Source of the DNA: Rattus norvegicus
Lineage: Eukaryota > Chordata > Mammalia > Rodentia > Muridae
Assembly (NCBI RefSeq): GCF_036323735.1
Contig: NC_086034.1
Location: 28,861,439-28,925,438, forward strand
DNA length: 64,000 nt
Direction of reading: 5' to 3'
The position numbers and the translations under genes were made by a program. Of the stretch, positions 1-12,102 are shown one piece after another (the first letter of the stretch is position 1; the number at the start of each line of letters is the position of its first letter). The notes beneath the pieces were generated by a model. It was given only the letters and a program-made list of their open reading frames with translations. It did not search any database and was not told the origin of the DNA.

Positions 1-594
1 CCAGTCATTCTTTGTCATGGGAAAACAGTGCTGCAACAAATAAAGCTGTGAATATAAAATTATGTCCAGTTCTTTCAGTGTTTGTTAAGACAAGGTCGTT
101 AAACTTTCTGCATCAGCCTTTCATGAACAAAATGGTGAAACACATTGCTTCTTCATATTTATAGGGGACATCTTTGTGAGTGACTAACAAAGCAGGCATG
201 TCCATTATGGAGAATTATGGCCAGGATAGTGTGGTTAGTCTCTGTAGCTACAAACACAGGCTTGGAACTCACATAGCTTAAGCTGCCGTGGATTGACCAG
301 CCTCTAAAAACCCATGGTAATAACTAAGTTGAATAATATATATTCATATATTTTAGAATTTTTCATAATCACATAAATGTACGTTACTACTGTACTGTTA
401 TTTTGCTTGATTGAGCCTTGGATGTTTGAGTTCCTGGAAAGCAGAGCAGTGTCTTTAATGAACCAGTCTTGATCCTTCCTCATAGCCACCCGAAGACTTT
501 TAGTCATTTTATTGAAAGAACAGCTTAACAACATCAAACTTGTTTTTCACAAAAAGAAAAAGAATCAACATTTATCATTTTAGAAAAATAATTT
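1..594. other. Unassigned AT-rich DNA
   Basis: I recognise no gene, SINE, L1 or LTR here. Open frames are short and AT-biased with no family resemblance. Confidence 0.5.
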
Positions 595-705
595 CACAGA
601 CTCAGAGATTGCTCAGTAGTTAACAGCACTTGCTACTTTCACACAGGACCCAGATTTGGTTCCTCAAACCTGGCTCTCAATCACTCTAAATTCACTCTAA
701 ATTCA
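595..705 (+). mobile_element. B3-type SINE, 5' part (split by L1)
   Basis: This is a diverged tRNA-derived SINE head. A box-A-like GCTCAGTAGTTAACAGCACTT is followed by box-B-like sequence around GGACCCAGATTTGGTTCC, in the spacing of B2/B3 SINEs. The element stops abruptly at the inverted L1. Its missing 3' part (GATGCCCTCTTCTG and the A-rich tail) resumes at about 2155, so the two pieces are one SINE cut by an L1 insertion. Confidence 0.65.
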
Positions 706-1040
706 ATTCCTCTTTCTGCGCATCCTCGACAGCATTTGCTGTCACCTGAGTTTTTGATCTTAGCCATTCTCACTGATGTGAGGTGAAATCTCAGGGTTGT
801 TTTTATTTGCATTTCCCTTATGACTAAAGATGTTGAACATTTCTTTAGGTGTTTCTCAGCCATTCGGCATTCCTCAGCTGTGCATTGTTTGTTTAGCTCT
901 GAACCCCATTTTTAATAGGGTTATTTGTCTCCCTGCGGTCTAACTTCTTGAGTTCTTTGTATATTTTTGATATAAGGCCTCTCTCTATCTGTGGTAGGAT
1001 TGGTAAAGATCTTTTCCCAATCTGTTGGTTGCCGTTTTTT
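706..1040 (-). mobile_element. L1 ORF2 3' segment, inverted part of the 706-2150 insertion
   Basis: Read on the minus strand this is the end region of rodent L1 ORF2, with an open stretch of about 60 residues and flanking sequence of the usual L1 order. Its far end breaks off next to the B3 head. At 1040/1041 it abuts a plus-strand L1 piece that continues L1 almost exactly where the inverted piece stops, with only about a dozen bases missing. That is the classic 5' inversion made by twin priming during L1 retrotransposition. The element is 5' truncated and cannot code for a functional protein. Confidence 0.85.
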
Positions 1041-2152
1041 GTTGGTGGGGTTGCAGACTGGTACAACCATTCTGGAAATCAGTCTGGAGGTTCCTCAGAA
1101 AATTGGACATTGAACTGCCTGAGGATCCAGCTATACCTCTCTTGGGCATATACCCAAAAGATGCCCCAACATATAAAAAAAGACACGTGCTCCACTATGT
1201 TCATCGCAGCCTTATTTATAATAGCCAGAAGCTGGAAAGAACCCAGATGCCCTTCAACAGAGGAATGGATACAGAAAATGTGGTACATCTACACAACGGA
1301 ATATTACTCAGCTATCAAAAACAATGACTTTATGAAATTCGTAGGCAAATGGTTGGAACTGGAAAATATCATCCTGAGTGAGCTAACCCAATCACAGAAA
1401 GACATACACTCATTGATAAGTGGCTATTAGCCCAAATGCTTGAATTACCCTAGACGCCTAGAACAAATGAAACTCAAGACGGATGATCAAAATGTGAATG
1501 CTTCACTCCTTCTTTAAAAGGGGAACAAGAATACCCTTGGCAGGGAAGAGAGAGGCAAAGATTAAAACAGAGACTGAAGGAACACCCATTCAGAGCCTGC
1601 CCCACATGTGGCCCATACATATACAGCCACCCAATTAGACAAGATGGATGAAGCAAAGAAGTGCAGACCGACAGGAGCTGGATGTAGATCTCTCCTGAGA
1701 GACACAGCCAAAATACAGCAAATACAGAGGCGAATGCCAGCAGCAAACCACTGAACTGAGAATAGGATCCCCGTTGAAGGAATCAGAGAAAGAACTGGAA
1801 GAGCTTGAAGGGGCTCGAGACCCCATATGTACAACAATGCCAAGCAACCAGAGCTTCCAGGGACTAAGCCACTACCTAAAGACTATACATGGACTGACCC
1901 TGGACTCTGACCTCATAGGTAGCAATGAATATCCTAGTAAGAGCACCAGTGGAAGGGGAAGCCCTGGGTCCTGCTAAGACTGAACCCCCAGTGAACTAGA
2001 CTGTTGGGGGGAGGGCGGCAATGGGAGGAGGGTGGGGAGGGGAACACCCATAAGGAAGGGGAGGGGGTAAGGGATGTTTGCCTGGAAACCAGGAAAGGGA
2101 ATAACACTCGAAATGTATATAAGAAATATTCAAGTTAATAATAAAAAAAAGA
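1041..2152 (+). mobile_element. L1 ORF2 end and 3' UTR, direct part of the insertion
   Basis: The sequence runs from the last part of ORF2 (frame open 948-1430) through a rat-type L1 3' UTR with the G-rich GGGGAGGG segment near 2005-2070. It ends in an A-rich tail at about 2140-2150. With the inverted piece at 706-1040 it forms one truncated L1 of about 1.45 kb. The A tail runs straight into the resumed B3 SINE. Confidence 0.9.
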
Positions 2153-2252
2153 TAATTGATGCCCTCTTCTGCCTCTCTTGGGCACTTCGGGCATGTGTTG
2201 AACATACATACATGCGGCAAAACACCCATATACATGAAATAAAAATAATAAC
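2153..2252 (+). mobile_element. B3-type SINE, 3' part
   Basis: GATGCCCTCTTCTG at 2158 and a tail with ACATACATGCGGCAAAACACC and AAATAAAAATAATAA match the 3' half of B3/B2 SINEs. It completes the head at 595-705. Confidence 0.7.
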
Positions 2253-3034
2253 TTGTTAAAATTGAGCATATTATCTTATAAGTATCTCTATAATCTCATT
2301 TATACTGGACAAATTTCAGTATATTTTATTGTACTATTTTATGTGTTATACTTTATATTTTCATTTGTATATACAATAAAAATTACTTTGCTCATTTCTT
2401 TGTGCTGCAAACCATATCATCCAAATATAACTTGCTGTCCCTAACGTCAGTGCTATAGACTAGCCACTGCCAAGTAGCATTGTTTAGTTCACACACAGAG
2501 CCTTTGTTTCCTCAGGCCTTCACAAGTACAGTCCCGTTACCAAAGGAAAACACCTTGCTTCAAAATGACACCTGTTTAGAAAGCCTTGTTACCACAGAAA
2601 CAGATTTACAAAGAAATAATGATAGATTTGCCTACTCTCATTCAAATCTCTGCACACTGCTGGTCCTGCTATCATGAGAGTGTTTTATGAAACCTAGTCT
2701 CCACGGGAGGAATTCTGAAACCACAGGACTAAGTATCAAAGGAAATGCATGTTGACTCCCTCTCTCTGAGCTAAGTGGCCAGGCCAGGAAAGGATGAATT
2801 GGGTCCTAGTGGCTCTTACCAGCTGAATCAAAAGCTAAAAAGGTTCATAGTAGAAGCTGATGAAAAGGACATTCCCCTCCAGGAGGAAGCAAACCCCCTT
2901 TGAAGGAGGATTTGTATGCATGGCTGTGTCTACATCAATCTCTTTGCTACAATGTAGCCCAGGAGTACTTGCTGAAATACTATAACAAGAAAAGCAAATT
3001 AAAAAACAAGTATAAAAGAAGAAAAAAGGAGTTA
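2253..3034. other. Unassigned DNA
   Basis: There is no recognisable repeat or gene. Short frames in both directions show no family features. Confidence 0.5.
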
Positions 3035-3240
3035 GAGAGACCACAGTGGCAAGAAGTTGCATTGCTGTCACAGAGGACCGGAGTTCAGTTTGCAGTACAC
3101 AAGTCAGTAAGCTCATAATTGCCTGTAATTCCAATTCCTGAGGAGATCTGATGCCCCTGGCTTTGGGGAGCACTTGCACTTATGTGCACATACCCACACA
3201 CATGTACATAATTTAGAATATTTGTTTTTAAATCTTAAAA
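3035..3240 (+). mobile_element. Diverged B3/B2-type SINE
   Basis: The order of landmarks is that of a B3 SINE: a degenerate head, ACAGAGGACCGGAGTTCAG, TAATTCCAATTCCTGAGGAGATCTGATGCCC, then a CA-rich tail. The divergence suggests an old copy. Confidence 0.65.
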
Positions 3241-4165
3241 GGAAAAAACAAACTTTTAGAACTAAATATAGTCAATCCAAAAATATCAAAGTAAATACAT
3301 GAGTTTAAATGTCAATCCTGCCACTTATGAACTTTAGTAGCTTTAGTGAGCTAAGTTAATTGATATTTTTGTAAAATAATTCTTATTATATAAATTTATA
3401 GAGAAAAAAACAGGGTGATATTAGCTGCCAGCTTCAGCCTGCACTGCTTTAGTAGCTGACTACAAAAACTGACTCTCTGGGAAGCTGTCTTTTAAAGAAA
3501 GAGTTCAGAGATATGATAATCCTACTTTATACTACCTTTACCAAAGAATCGATTAAATGAGCTGTTGTATTTAAAATTTTACTTACCAAAGAAAAGTGAG
3601 TTCCCCATAAATTTTAGTAATCGTTATGATATATAGCCAATATGGTTATCTAGCCGATATCATAAACATTTATAAAGCCTTTTTGAAACCATTATTGAGG
3701 TTGCAAGATGGAAAATCAACTTGTAAAAATCAATGTACATCTCCAATAAACATTTAGAGCATGTATCTTCTTAAATTTTTCATTTTTTAACTGTAGCAAA
3801 AACAATAATCTTGAGAATAAATCTCAAAGCGGCTAAGCAAGATCTTTATGGAGGAAAAGGGCTGTAACATCATTGAAACACATAAAAGGAGATCAAGATA
3901 AAAAGTGCTTATGATTAGCAAGGCTCTGTCATAAAAGTGGCAGTGCCCTCAAATTAAGCCATACACCCAGCACATTTCCAGTTCCAGCAGGATGTGTGTC
4001 AAAGTCATTGGAGGAACAAATGCAGAGATATATTGAGGTCAAAAGAGGCCATGACTTCTTCCTTTATCAAGTCTTCCAAAGCCACCCCTCCCTCCCGGGC
4101 TTGGTGGGGAGAATAGAAGGAATGAGGTCACAGAAAGCTGGAGACTGAAAACTGGGATCATGAAT
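3241..4165. other. Unassigned AT-rich DNA
   Basis: I see nothing assignable: no long frame and no known repeat landmarks. Confidence 0.5.
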
Positions 4166-4480
4166 TATGCATTGGCTTAGTTTCCACCCCTGTGAAAAGA
4201 CACCATGACCAAGGCAACTCTTAAAAAGGACATTAAATTGGGACTGGATTACACACGTTCAGAGGTTCAGTCCATTATAATCAAGGCAGGAAGCATGGTA
4301 CTGATCTCACTGAGAGTTCTACATCTTATTCTGAAGACAAATAGGATAACACTGGCTTCCAGGCAGCTAGACAGAGGGTCTCAAAGCCCACCTGGACAAT
4401 GATACACTTCCTCCAAGAAGACCATACCTCCTAATTGTGCCACTCCCTGGGCCAAACATATTCAAACCACCACATATATC
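4166..4480 (+). repeat. Old rodent interspersed repeat (probably LTR-like, family uncertain)
   Basis: Landmarks GACACCATGACCAAGGCAAC, TTCAGAGGTTCAGTCCATTA, GGCAGGAAGCATGG, CACTTCCTCCAAGAAG and TAATTGTGCCACTCCCTGGG occur in the order of a very common rodent dispersed repeat. I do not trust my memory for the family name. The short 65-residue frame at 4205 lies inside it and is not a gene. Confidence 0.6.
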
Positions 4481-4579
4481 CATCAGTGCAACTGCTGAGA
4501 GGCAGGGAGGGCAATGAATAGGACCTCATATAATTTGCCCTCTCCTAGTCAATCTTCTGGTTCTTCTAAGTAAAACCCA

Positions 4580-4918
4580 ATGTTATGGCTTGAAGACAAA
4601 ATACTTAGTATCATTGCTTCTTGTTTCAACAGTTACTCCCCAGTTGGTAGCACTGTTTGGGAAAGTTAGGGAACCTTTAGGAGGTGGAACTTGCTGCAGG
4701 AAGTCTAGGAGTAGGGGTAGGGACCTTGAGGTTTTATAGGCTAGACTCGTTTCTGTTCTCTCTGGTTCTGAACTGTAGATGCAATGTAATTGGCTGGCGA
4801 CATACTCGCTGATACCTTGCATTCCACACCTTGATGGCTAAGTCCCCTCCAGAGCTGTAAGACAAAGTAAACTCTCTCCCTGGTTAAGGTATTTATCACA
4901 GCAACAAACAAGTAATCA
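4580..4918 (+). mobile_element. MaLR-like LTR remnant
   Basis: The start TGTTATGGCTTGAA, the motif CCCAGTTGGTAGCACTGTTTGGGAAAG, GGTTTTATAGGC and the end segment with TATTTATCACAGCAACAAACAAGTAA follow the layout of mammalian MaLR solo LTRs. A related, longer copy lies at 59686-60175. Both are old. Confidence 0.55.
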
Positions 4919-5670
4919 ATGCATCCAACTAGAATTAAGAAGCCAACAGGTACGGAAGATGGAGCTCCACAGAAAAGGTCTAGGAGGAACCAACAAAGAA
5001 TGGCCACTAGAGCAGTTCATTAATTTAATGAGAGGGCCTTTAAATAACATGTAAGGTTGATGAGAACAACCAAGATACTTTTTAAGTATATAAAAAGGGG
5101 GGAAAGGATGGAATCTAACATAATTAAAGACTGCTTGAAATGTTAAACATTAAAGAAATAAAGGCAGAACCAGGTTAGGAAAAGCAAGCTAACAAAACTC
5201 TAAAACATAAAAGACACCTGGAAAACATATAAATTATGTTTTTGCATTTAAAGTATGCAAAGTGGTAAGATATTTCCTGTGCAACTTTCTTCACTTAGAC
5301 ATGTTTTAAAGAATGATCCTGACCCATGTAAATGCAATTTTGTTTATTTTAACTTCTAAATAGTGTTACATTCTATCAAAAAAAAAACCCATAATGATTA
5401 TTTGTAATTTCTAAGTTAACAAAAATGATAGAGCCATATGACATGTTTCTTTATGTCAATATATGAGAGGTCTTATAGAGATACTTTCAGGAACATTAGT
5501 ATACTATATATCATGCTTTCAGGAATATTGTACCATATACTTGATATACTGCTCTTAGCATGAAAAAGGCATCAAAGATATTTTAAAATAATAAGGGAGA
5601 GCACAAAATACATTCGTGAAAATTCTAGGTTTTGTTTTTCACAGAAAAATACATAGGAAATATATCTCTT
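4919..5670. other. Unassigned DNA
   Basis: AT-rich, with no recognised repeat or gene. Confidence 0.5.
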
Positions 5671-5681
5671 AAATATCTATT

Positions 5682-5862
5682 TTTTTTAAGATTTATTTAT
5701 TATGTATACAGTGTTGTACCTGCATGTACACATGCAGGCCAGAAGAGGGCACCAGATCTCATTATAGATGGTTGTGAGACACCATGTGGTTGCTGGGAAT
5801 TGAACTCATGACCTGTGGATGAGCAGACGATGCTCTTAACCTCTGAGCCATCTCTCCAGCCC
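5682..5862 (-). mobile_element. B2 SINE (minus)
   Basis: A T-rich start (reverse of the A tail) is followed by B2 landmarks: AGAAGAGGGCACCAGATCTC, ATGTGGTTGCTGGGAATTGAAC, and TGAGCCATCTCTCCAGCCC at the head end. A direct repeat AAATATCTATT flanks it at 5671-5681 and 5863-5873, the target-site duplication of the insertion. Near-consensus sequence indicates a fairly recent copy. Confidence 0.93.
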
Positions 5863-6004
5863 AAATATCTATTTCTTAAAGCATATCTCAGGAAGTAACT
5901 TTTGGGATAGAAGAGAGTTAAAGAAATTTCACTTTTCATTCTCCCCATTTCTATGTTTTCCAATAAATATAGTTTATCTCATAGATTTACAACTCTAAAA
6001 TTTT

Positions 6005-6162
6005 AGATATACATGTGTGGATTCACATGCCTTCATTCATGTAGAAGTTAGACAACTCTAGGAATCAGTTCTCTTCTCAAATTTAGGTTCCCAAGGACAA
6101 AGCTTAGGTTCTGTCATTTGGTGGCATAAGACTTTACCAGCTAGGCCATCTCACCAGCCCCA
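6005..6162 (-). mobile_element. RSINE1/B4-class SINE (minus)
   Basis: The minus strand starts GGGGCTGGTGAGATGGCC and contains a tRNA-like head, then a region resembling 'gagaactgattcc...gttgtc', as in RSINE1-type SINEs. It is diverged. Confidence 0.6.
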
Positions 6163-6182
6163 TAATTTTAAAACATTAAAAA

Positions 6183-6375
6183 ATCCAGAATTGATGAGAT
6201 AGCTCAGTTGGTAAAGTACCTGCATTTCATGTCAAAAGCCTTGAGTTTGATACCTAATGTAACATAAACCATACATGGTTATACATGCTGAAATCCCAGG
6301 ACTTAAGGAGGTGAATGGAGGAAAACCAAGGTCATCCCATGTTTGACTGATAAGTATGATACCCTTCCTTTAGGA
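6183..6375 (+). mobile_element. B4-type (ID plus B1 composite) SINE
   Basis: An ID-like tRNA head (GAGATAGCTCAGTTGGTAAAG) is followed by a B1-like middle (CATGCTGAAATCCCAGGACTTAAGGAGG). The tail leads directly into the GGAA/GGCA array at 6376, a common way for rodent SINE tails to seed microsatellites. Confidence 0.65.
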
Positions 6376-6512
6376 AAGCAAGAAAGGAGAGAAGGAAAGA
6401 AGGCAGGCAGGTAGGCAGGCAGGCAGGAAGGAAGGAAGGGAAGGAAGGAGGGAGGGAGGGAGGAAGGAAGGAAGGAAGGAAAAAAGGAAGGCAGGCAGGA
6501 AGGAAGGAGGAC
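6376..6512 (+). repeat. (GGAA)n/(GGCA)n microsatellite
   Basis: A purine-rich tetranucleotide array with GGCA interruptions follows a SINE tail. The minus-strand frames made of Leu, Pro, Ser and Phe repeats are artefacts of it. Confidence 0.95.
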
Positions 6513-6689
6513 ATTGAAAACCTATCATTGTTTTTACATTTTTTGTGTTTAATATGGCTAAAAATACATCCATGGATTGTAGATTGAATATTCGTGCTAC
6601 ACATGATCGCAAGCTGATAATCATACAATTAATTTCCAAACGGTGCATCATCCTTATGAAAATGGAAAATTGTCACCACTGAAGATCTA

Positions 6690-6765
6690 AATCTGAAGAT
6701 GTAGCTCACTGCTAGAGCACTTGCATAATATGATATAAACTCTATCGATACCAGTCCAAGCTAAT
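6690..6765 (+). mobile_element. ID-like tRNA-derived SINE remnant
   Basis: GATGTAGCTCACTGCTAGAGCACTTGC matches the ID/BC1-type head, followed by a degenerate box B. The remainder is decayed. Confidence 0.5.
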
Positions 6766-8714
6766 ATCTATAGGATACTTTTTAAAGATGAAACCATACT
6801 TGGTAATTTAAAGCCATAATGTAGTTTTGTTGATGGTATGAACTAAAGACTATTAATGAATTTACCTACCATCTTTACTCCTAAGAAAACATCCCAATAA
6901 GAAAATAGAATCAATCAAGTCTTGTAGCTAAGGGAACAATATTTAAATAGGTTAAATGAGCTAACTAATGTCTTCTACAACAGTGGCTATCAGCAGCCTC
7001 AATGCTGAGTCCTGCTTGGCCATGTGTAATGGACAGTTGACATGGTTCCTGCCCCTGGAACACAGCCAGCAGGGTGTGTGCCTACAAGGTTATCTATGGT
7101 TGCTGTGGCAATGAGGCTTGTTTTTATAATAATGTACATATTTTCACTTTCCTCCTTTGAGGAATGTCCACTCTGTCAAGGTTAATGGTTCCATGATAAT
7201 CAGAGACAGCCTAAGTCTGAGAGTCGAGGGTATGTCTAATGTCTCAGCAAAATGGTAGAACACTGACTTTCAGGATAGTCCTTAAGGTTGTGGGAAAACT
7301 TGAGTTCAAAAGTCCAGGACTCAAAAGTTCATGAGTCCAGATCCAGGGGTGGTAGTAATGGTAATTACAGGGTAGGGAGTAGGGTCCCACCCAGCCATCT
7401 TATTGTCTGTGCTGTGCTTGCTGTCAAGGGCCAATGAGATGCTAATTCATGGGATAATCAAAAGGAAACCTGGATAATGACTCAATTAATATGTAAATAA
7501 AAACAGGTGTTGATCTGCAAGAGATGTGCTATACAATGATTTTTTTTTTTTAGAATAGCAAAAGCAAGTTGTCTCTAGCAGAACACAGAGAGAGTAATCT
7601 GGAAAGCCATCTTGAGCAGAACATAGGCCATCAGCTTGTAACCATAATTTAATTTGGAGTAGTTTGTTTTTCTGCTCCCAGACACCCCTTCCTCAGAACC
7701 ATTCTCCAAGCCAAAGCAGGTCCTTAGCACATCAAGATGACTTGAATCTGAGCTTTTTGCGATTACTACTTGTCTCAAGTGAAATTGAATCTCTTGTTTA
7801 AAAAATAAGTTTAAAAACAGCTTTCATTAACAAAACCTTTCTTCTGTAACAATTCAAAACAGGAGAAAGAGCCAAGATGGCAATATTCAGTATCCAGAGC
7901 CATGCTTCTTCTAAATATCAAATCACACTCAAAGCTCCTGAGAGAGCCATGGAGGGAGAAATTTGGCAATGCACAGTCTGTTGCCACTATGAAAGCACAA
8001 GGAAAGAGATGTGCACAGAAGTCTACCGATATAAGATTTGGCTGTAAGTTGCTCTGTTGTTTTAAGACAAATTAACGAAGGTGAGCTATTGTTTCTTTGG
8101 AAATGTTTTAGGAAGAAACTCTGTAAGTGCCTATGAGGCCTCAGTGGTAGGATTAGTAGTCCTGTCTCCCTAGACTGCAAATCTTTGTATCAACTTAATG
8201 TTAACATTCGGCTGCCTTCATTTGTTTCTTTGTGGTACTGAAGCATTAGAGTGAGTAACTTAAAGAATGCCTTGTTCATGCTCACTGCACTGCTTACCTG
8301 GAATAACCAATAGAAGTGACCACTGCTGTTCACGCCAACCAAAGCAATTGCAGAAATTGGTTTTCGGTCACCTCTTTCTTGCAAAAAACAGCATTGCACA
8401 GCATATTTTCTAGGCAAGAATTATTCGTGTATCCCAGGTAGTCACCCACCCTTGAGGTTCGGTTGAACATGTTTTCTAGTGATACTCTTAGTGAGCTTCA
8501 GATTGTCTTTTACACTGACATATCATAAATATATTCATTTACATCTTCTATAAAAAAAACAAGAAAAACACTCAGATTTGACAGGTTAACCTTTTGAAAT
8601 GTAGGTCATGTTTTTTTAACTTAAAAATTATTTACCTGTGTTTTATTATGGAACTAACTCATTAAATATTTAAAACATAATGAATACAGAGTCAAAAAAA
8701 CCAAATTGATAAAT
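6766..8714. other. Unassigned DNA
   Basis: About 1.9 kb without a recognisable repeat or gene. A weak ID-like stretch near 7245-7325 is too decayed to call. The 7575-8417 minus-strand frames are short and show no domain features. Confidence 0.45.
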
Positions 8715-8716
8715 GT

Positions 8717-8851
8717 AAGGATATATATATATTCAGTATACATATATATTCAGTATATATATATTCAGTATATATATATATATATTCAGTATATATATTC
8801 AGTATATATATATATTCAGTATATATATATTCAGTATATATATATTCAGTA
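8717..8851 (+). repeat. TATATA/TTCAG minisatellite
   Basis: Eight TTCAGTA units are separated by TA runs of variable length, so the unit is roughly 13-21 bp. The frames that read Tyr-Ile repeats come from this array. Confidence 0.95.
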
Positions 8852-9666
8852 TAATACTGCTTTGCTCTGTCAAATCAATCCCCTGTTTTCATTTATATCC
8901 TGGCATGGTTCAGAGTGTGTAGTTACCCCTGCACGTGTCATTTACTGAATATTTGTTTAGCCATTTATTCATTAAACATTTTTAAAACAGGGACAACAGA
9001 TTTCTTTAAAGATTAACTTCTAAAGTAATCCGTAAATATGCCATGTGGTACAAAAGGGACAGTGGCCTGCAAAAGTTACATGTATTAAATAGTAAAGGGT
9101 AATTTCACACTGCATCTGACATAAAACTCTGGATTCTATTAAAGCAAAATTGCTGAGAAATATCAAAGTAGAAAATAGCTTGTCTCTAATTGACTGGATT
9201 CCAAATTTTGGAGAAATTAGCAAAACCAGAATTCAAACTATTCTAATATACAGGCAATAATACCCTAAATAGAAGAATGGGTTTGACACTAAATGATTAA
9301 ATGTGACTGTGCACCATGCAGCAAATGAGCAGACCTTTCTGTTTCACTTTTAAAATCAATTTTGGTATAATTTTAGTTGAAATATTAAATTATTTCCTTT
9401 CAGCTACTTAAAGTTTAAATATTAAAAGTAATTTCCTTTTAAAAATAAGGAGAAAATCTACTTATAATTCCCTCACTGTAAAAAATTAATAGAGGCAACC
9501 AATGGCAACATCAAGAGTTCAGATTATTTCGGGAGTCACTGGATCACCCTGACCCTGACCAACCATTCAACAGAAATTTTTTTTCTCTCCTGTACTGAGG
9601 ATTTTTGCTAGTCAATTGTTCTTTTGGGGAGGACTGACAGGCCAAGTGGCTGGCTTAATGTCCTTT
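8852..9666. other. Unassigned AT-rich DNA
   Basis: No gene or known repeat seen. Confidence 0.5.
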
Positions 9667-9668
9667 AA

Positions 9669-9669
9669 G

Positions 9670-9714
<45 letters not shown>
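9669..9714 (+). repeat. (GT)n microsatellite
   Basis: A perfect GT run of about 45 bases. Confidence 0.98.
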
Positions 9715-9716
<2 letters not shown>

Positions 9717-9719
9717 GTC

Positions 9720-10545
9720 TATATGACTCCTTGAGTTTTTGTCAAATTACCTTGTCATTGTTTGCCCACGTCCCTCCTTTTTCATCTGTTACCTTTCACC
9801 CACTAACATAGTAGTAGCCTCTTCCCCATTTTTCTGTTTCCCACTTAATAGCTGTAGCTTGCTATTTCCCTCTCAAGTCCACCTCCATTCTGCCTTCAGT
9901 CCTTTTACATGGTCCTGGTTTCTGTGGTTACTGCACACTGTATCCCCACATCTGAGGATTTGTTGCTAGGATTCATAGATGAGAGAAAGAGAGAGAGAGC
10001 ATAAAGCATTTCTTTTTATGTCTGGGTTTCATCGCCTAATACAATCTTTCCTAAGGCAACCAATTTACCTCTAAATTATTTCCTTTTCCTTACAGCTGAA
10101 TAGTATTCTTCCGTGTGTACATATCACAATTTCCATTCATCTGTTGAAAGACACTTAGATCATTTCCACTTTCTGGGTGTTGTGAATAAGGGATCTATAA
10201 GCATTGGTGAGCAAGTATCTGCAGAATAGGATGGAAAGTCTTTTGAGAGTGTGCCAAGGAGTACTTTGGGTGGTTCATACGGTAGATTTACTTTTAGTCT
10301 GTTGAGGATTCCCTATACTAATTTCCAGTGGCTTCACAAATTTGCATTCCTGCCAACAGTGAATAAGAACTCTTCCCACCACTTGCGAGCATTTGCTATC
10401 AGTTGTTTTGTTGATCTTCGCCACATTATGACTGGAGTGAGATAAAAGTCTCTAAGTTGCTTTATTTGCATTGCCTTAATTCCTAAAGATGATGAACACT
10501 TTTGGGGATATTTCATTTGTCCTGTTGTCCTGTTGTGAATCTCTC
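9720..10545 (-). mobile_element. Old L1 (minus), ORF2 end and 3' region
   Basis: The minus strand carries the end of L1 ORF2. The 10334-10516 frame contains the typical run before the ORF2 stop. The plus-strand segment CAGCTGAATAGTATTCTTCCGTG followed by CATTCATCTGTTGAAAGACAC is the usual reverse of an old L1 3' part. Several stops and substitutions mark it as dead. The boundary near 9720 is approximate. Confidence 0.75.
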
Positions 10546-11729
10546 AATAGAGATTCCTTAAAAAAATTCCCTAGCCTATGTGAAATTGGGCCATTTGTTC
10601 CCTTGACCCTTTACCACCCTCGGTTACCTCTCAAGGCTGAGGGTGGGCTCCTGTTATAAAAACACCACCCACTTACACTTAGGACATAAGTGTGAATAAT
10701 AGTGTGTCTAACCTGATTGCCTCCTTCCTGATCAGCTTCCATAGTTTCAGCTATATCAGCTGCCATAGGGAAAAAAACAAAAGTCCTACCCAGGTACCAA
10801 GAACCTGAACGTATTTTTCTTTTTATTCTTTTTCTTTTAACTCAACATTATATTACCAAGACGTAGTTGACTGCCAGTAGGTAGGAGGAAAGTAGGAATG
10901 ATTTCTCATAAGGACAATAGATTATTCCATAATTAATAAAAGATTAATTTAAAAACAAAAATACTTGAGAAAGGTATTGGTTTCACTTTCTCTTTTTCAA
11001 TTTTCTCTCATTATAAGTGGTGATGTCTTAGAACTGCAATCCTGAATCTGTCTCTCTCCCTCTTTCAGTCTCCCCCTTCCTTCTTTCTTTTCTCCCTCTT
11101 CTTGTCTTTTCTCTCATTTTCCTCTAGAGAAGGAACCCAAGTTACCATGTATCTTGGCTGTAGTTCCTTCCAAAACTGAGGTTGGAACTAAGAAGCAAAG
11201 TACTAACAGTAGCTTCTCAGAGAGTGAACCACTAGGTCAAGGGATCAAGGAAAAGCCAGGGAAGTATCTGGAGTTCCATCAGAACCAGGAAGCATGGAGG
11301 CTCCACCCTACTGAACCCCCCAGGCTGTTTCAGACAGCTCCTTCTCTAGGAGTCATTCCCCTCTTGAACTGCCAAGCTACTCCCTTGCTTCATTGCTTAG
11401 TTTTGCTATTTCTTTTCCATTTCAGAGTGCTTAGACCTTAGTTCGAGACTGTAGATAAGTCTCATGGCAGAATAAAATATAGTCTACACAAATTCGAGGT
11501 GGAAAAGACTGAGGCCAATGTCTGTCTGCCATGTTTGCCATAGTCACAGCCAGAACCAGAGTGAAACAGGAAGGGTGTGAACCACAGCTCAAGAAGCCTT
11601 TCTGGGAGTAAAGCGTTGTTCACTATGTGAATGGGTCTGAAACAAAGAATGATCCTGTGATGTTCCTCATTAATTGATGCTCCTTAATTACATGTCCTCA
11701 TCACAGTCCTAAAGGGAAATAAGGGCAGA
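10546..11729. other. Unassigned DNA with pyrimidine tract
   Basis: A pyrimidine-rich stretch lies at about 11040-11125. The 95-residue frame at 11154-11441 has no recognisable domain or neighbouring splice pattern, and I do not call it a gene. Confidence 0.45.
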
Positions 11730-11998
11730 AGCTCCAGACAGAAACATGAACTGAAGCAGAGGCCATGGAGGAATATTTCTTCCTGACTTGCTCCTCTTGG
11801 TTTGCTCAGTTACATTTCTTGTATACCCTGAGAACATCTGTCTAGGGACCCACAATGGTCTTTGTCCTTCCATGTCAATTATGAATTAAGAAAATGCCCC
11901 CTGCAGTTGCCAATCTGATGGGAGCATTTCCTCAACTGAGGTTCCTCTTCAGAGCTAACTCTCTAACTTGTGTCAAGTTGACAAAACACTAACCACAA
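11730..11998 (-). mobile_element. ORR1-type MaLR LTR fragment (minus)
   Basis: GAAGCAGAGGCCATGGAGG, TTAAGAAAATGCC, TTTCCTCAACTGAGGTTCC and TTGTGTCAAGTTGAC occur in the reverse order of an ORR1 LTR, ending at its 5' terminus near 11996. The LTR 3' part is missing. Confidence 0.8.
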
Positions 11999-12102
11999 TA
12001 AGAATCCATTTCATGTATTTTTCAACTGATTGTATTTGCCCATCCAAAGTCAATGGTTTCCAAATGTATGTGGAATACATAGTTACTTAAATAAGCATAA
12101 TA

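Noticed and set aside
948..1430. 160-residue plus-strand frame
   Set aside because: It spans the inversion joint of an L1 and reads the reverse of ORF2 and then the ORF2 tail. It is not a gene.
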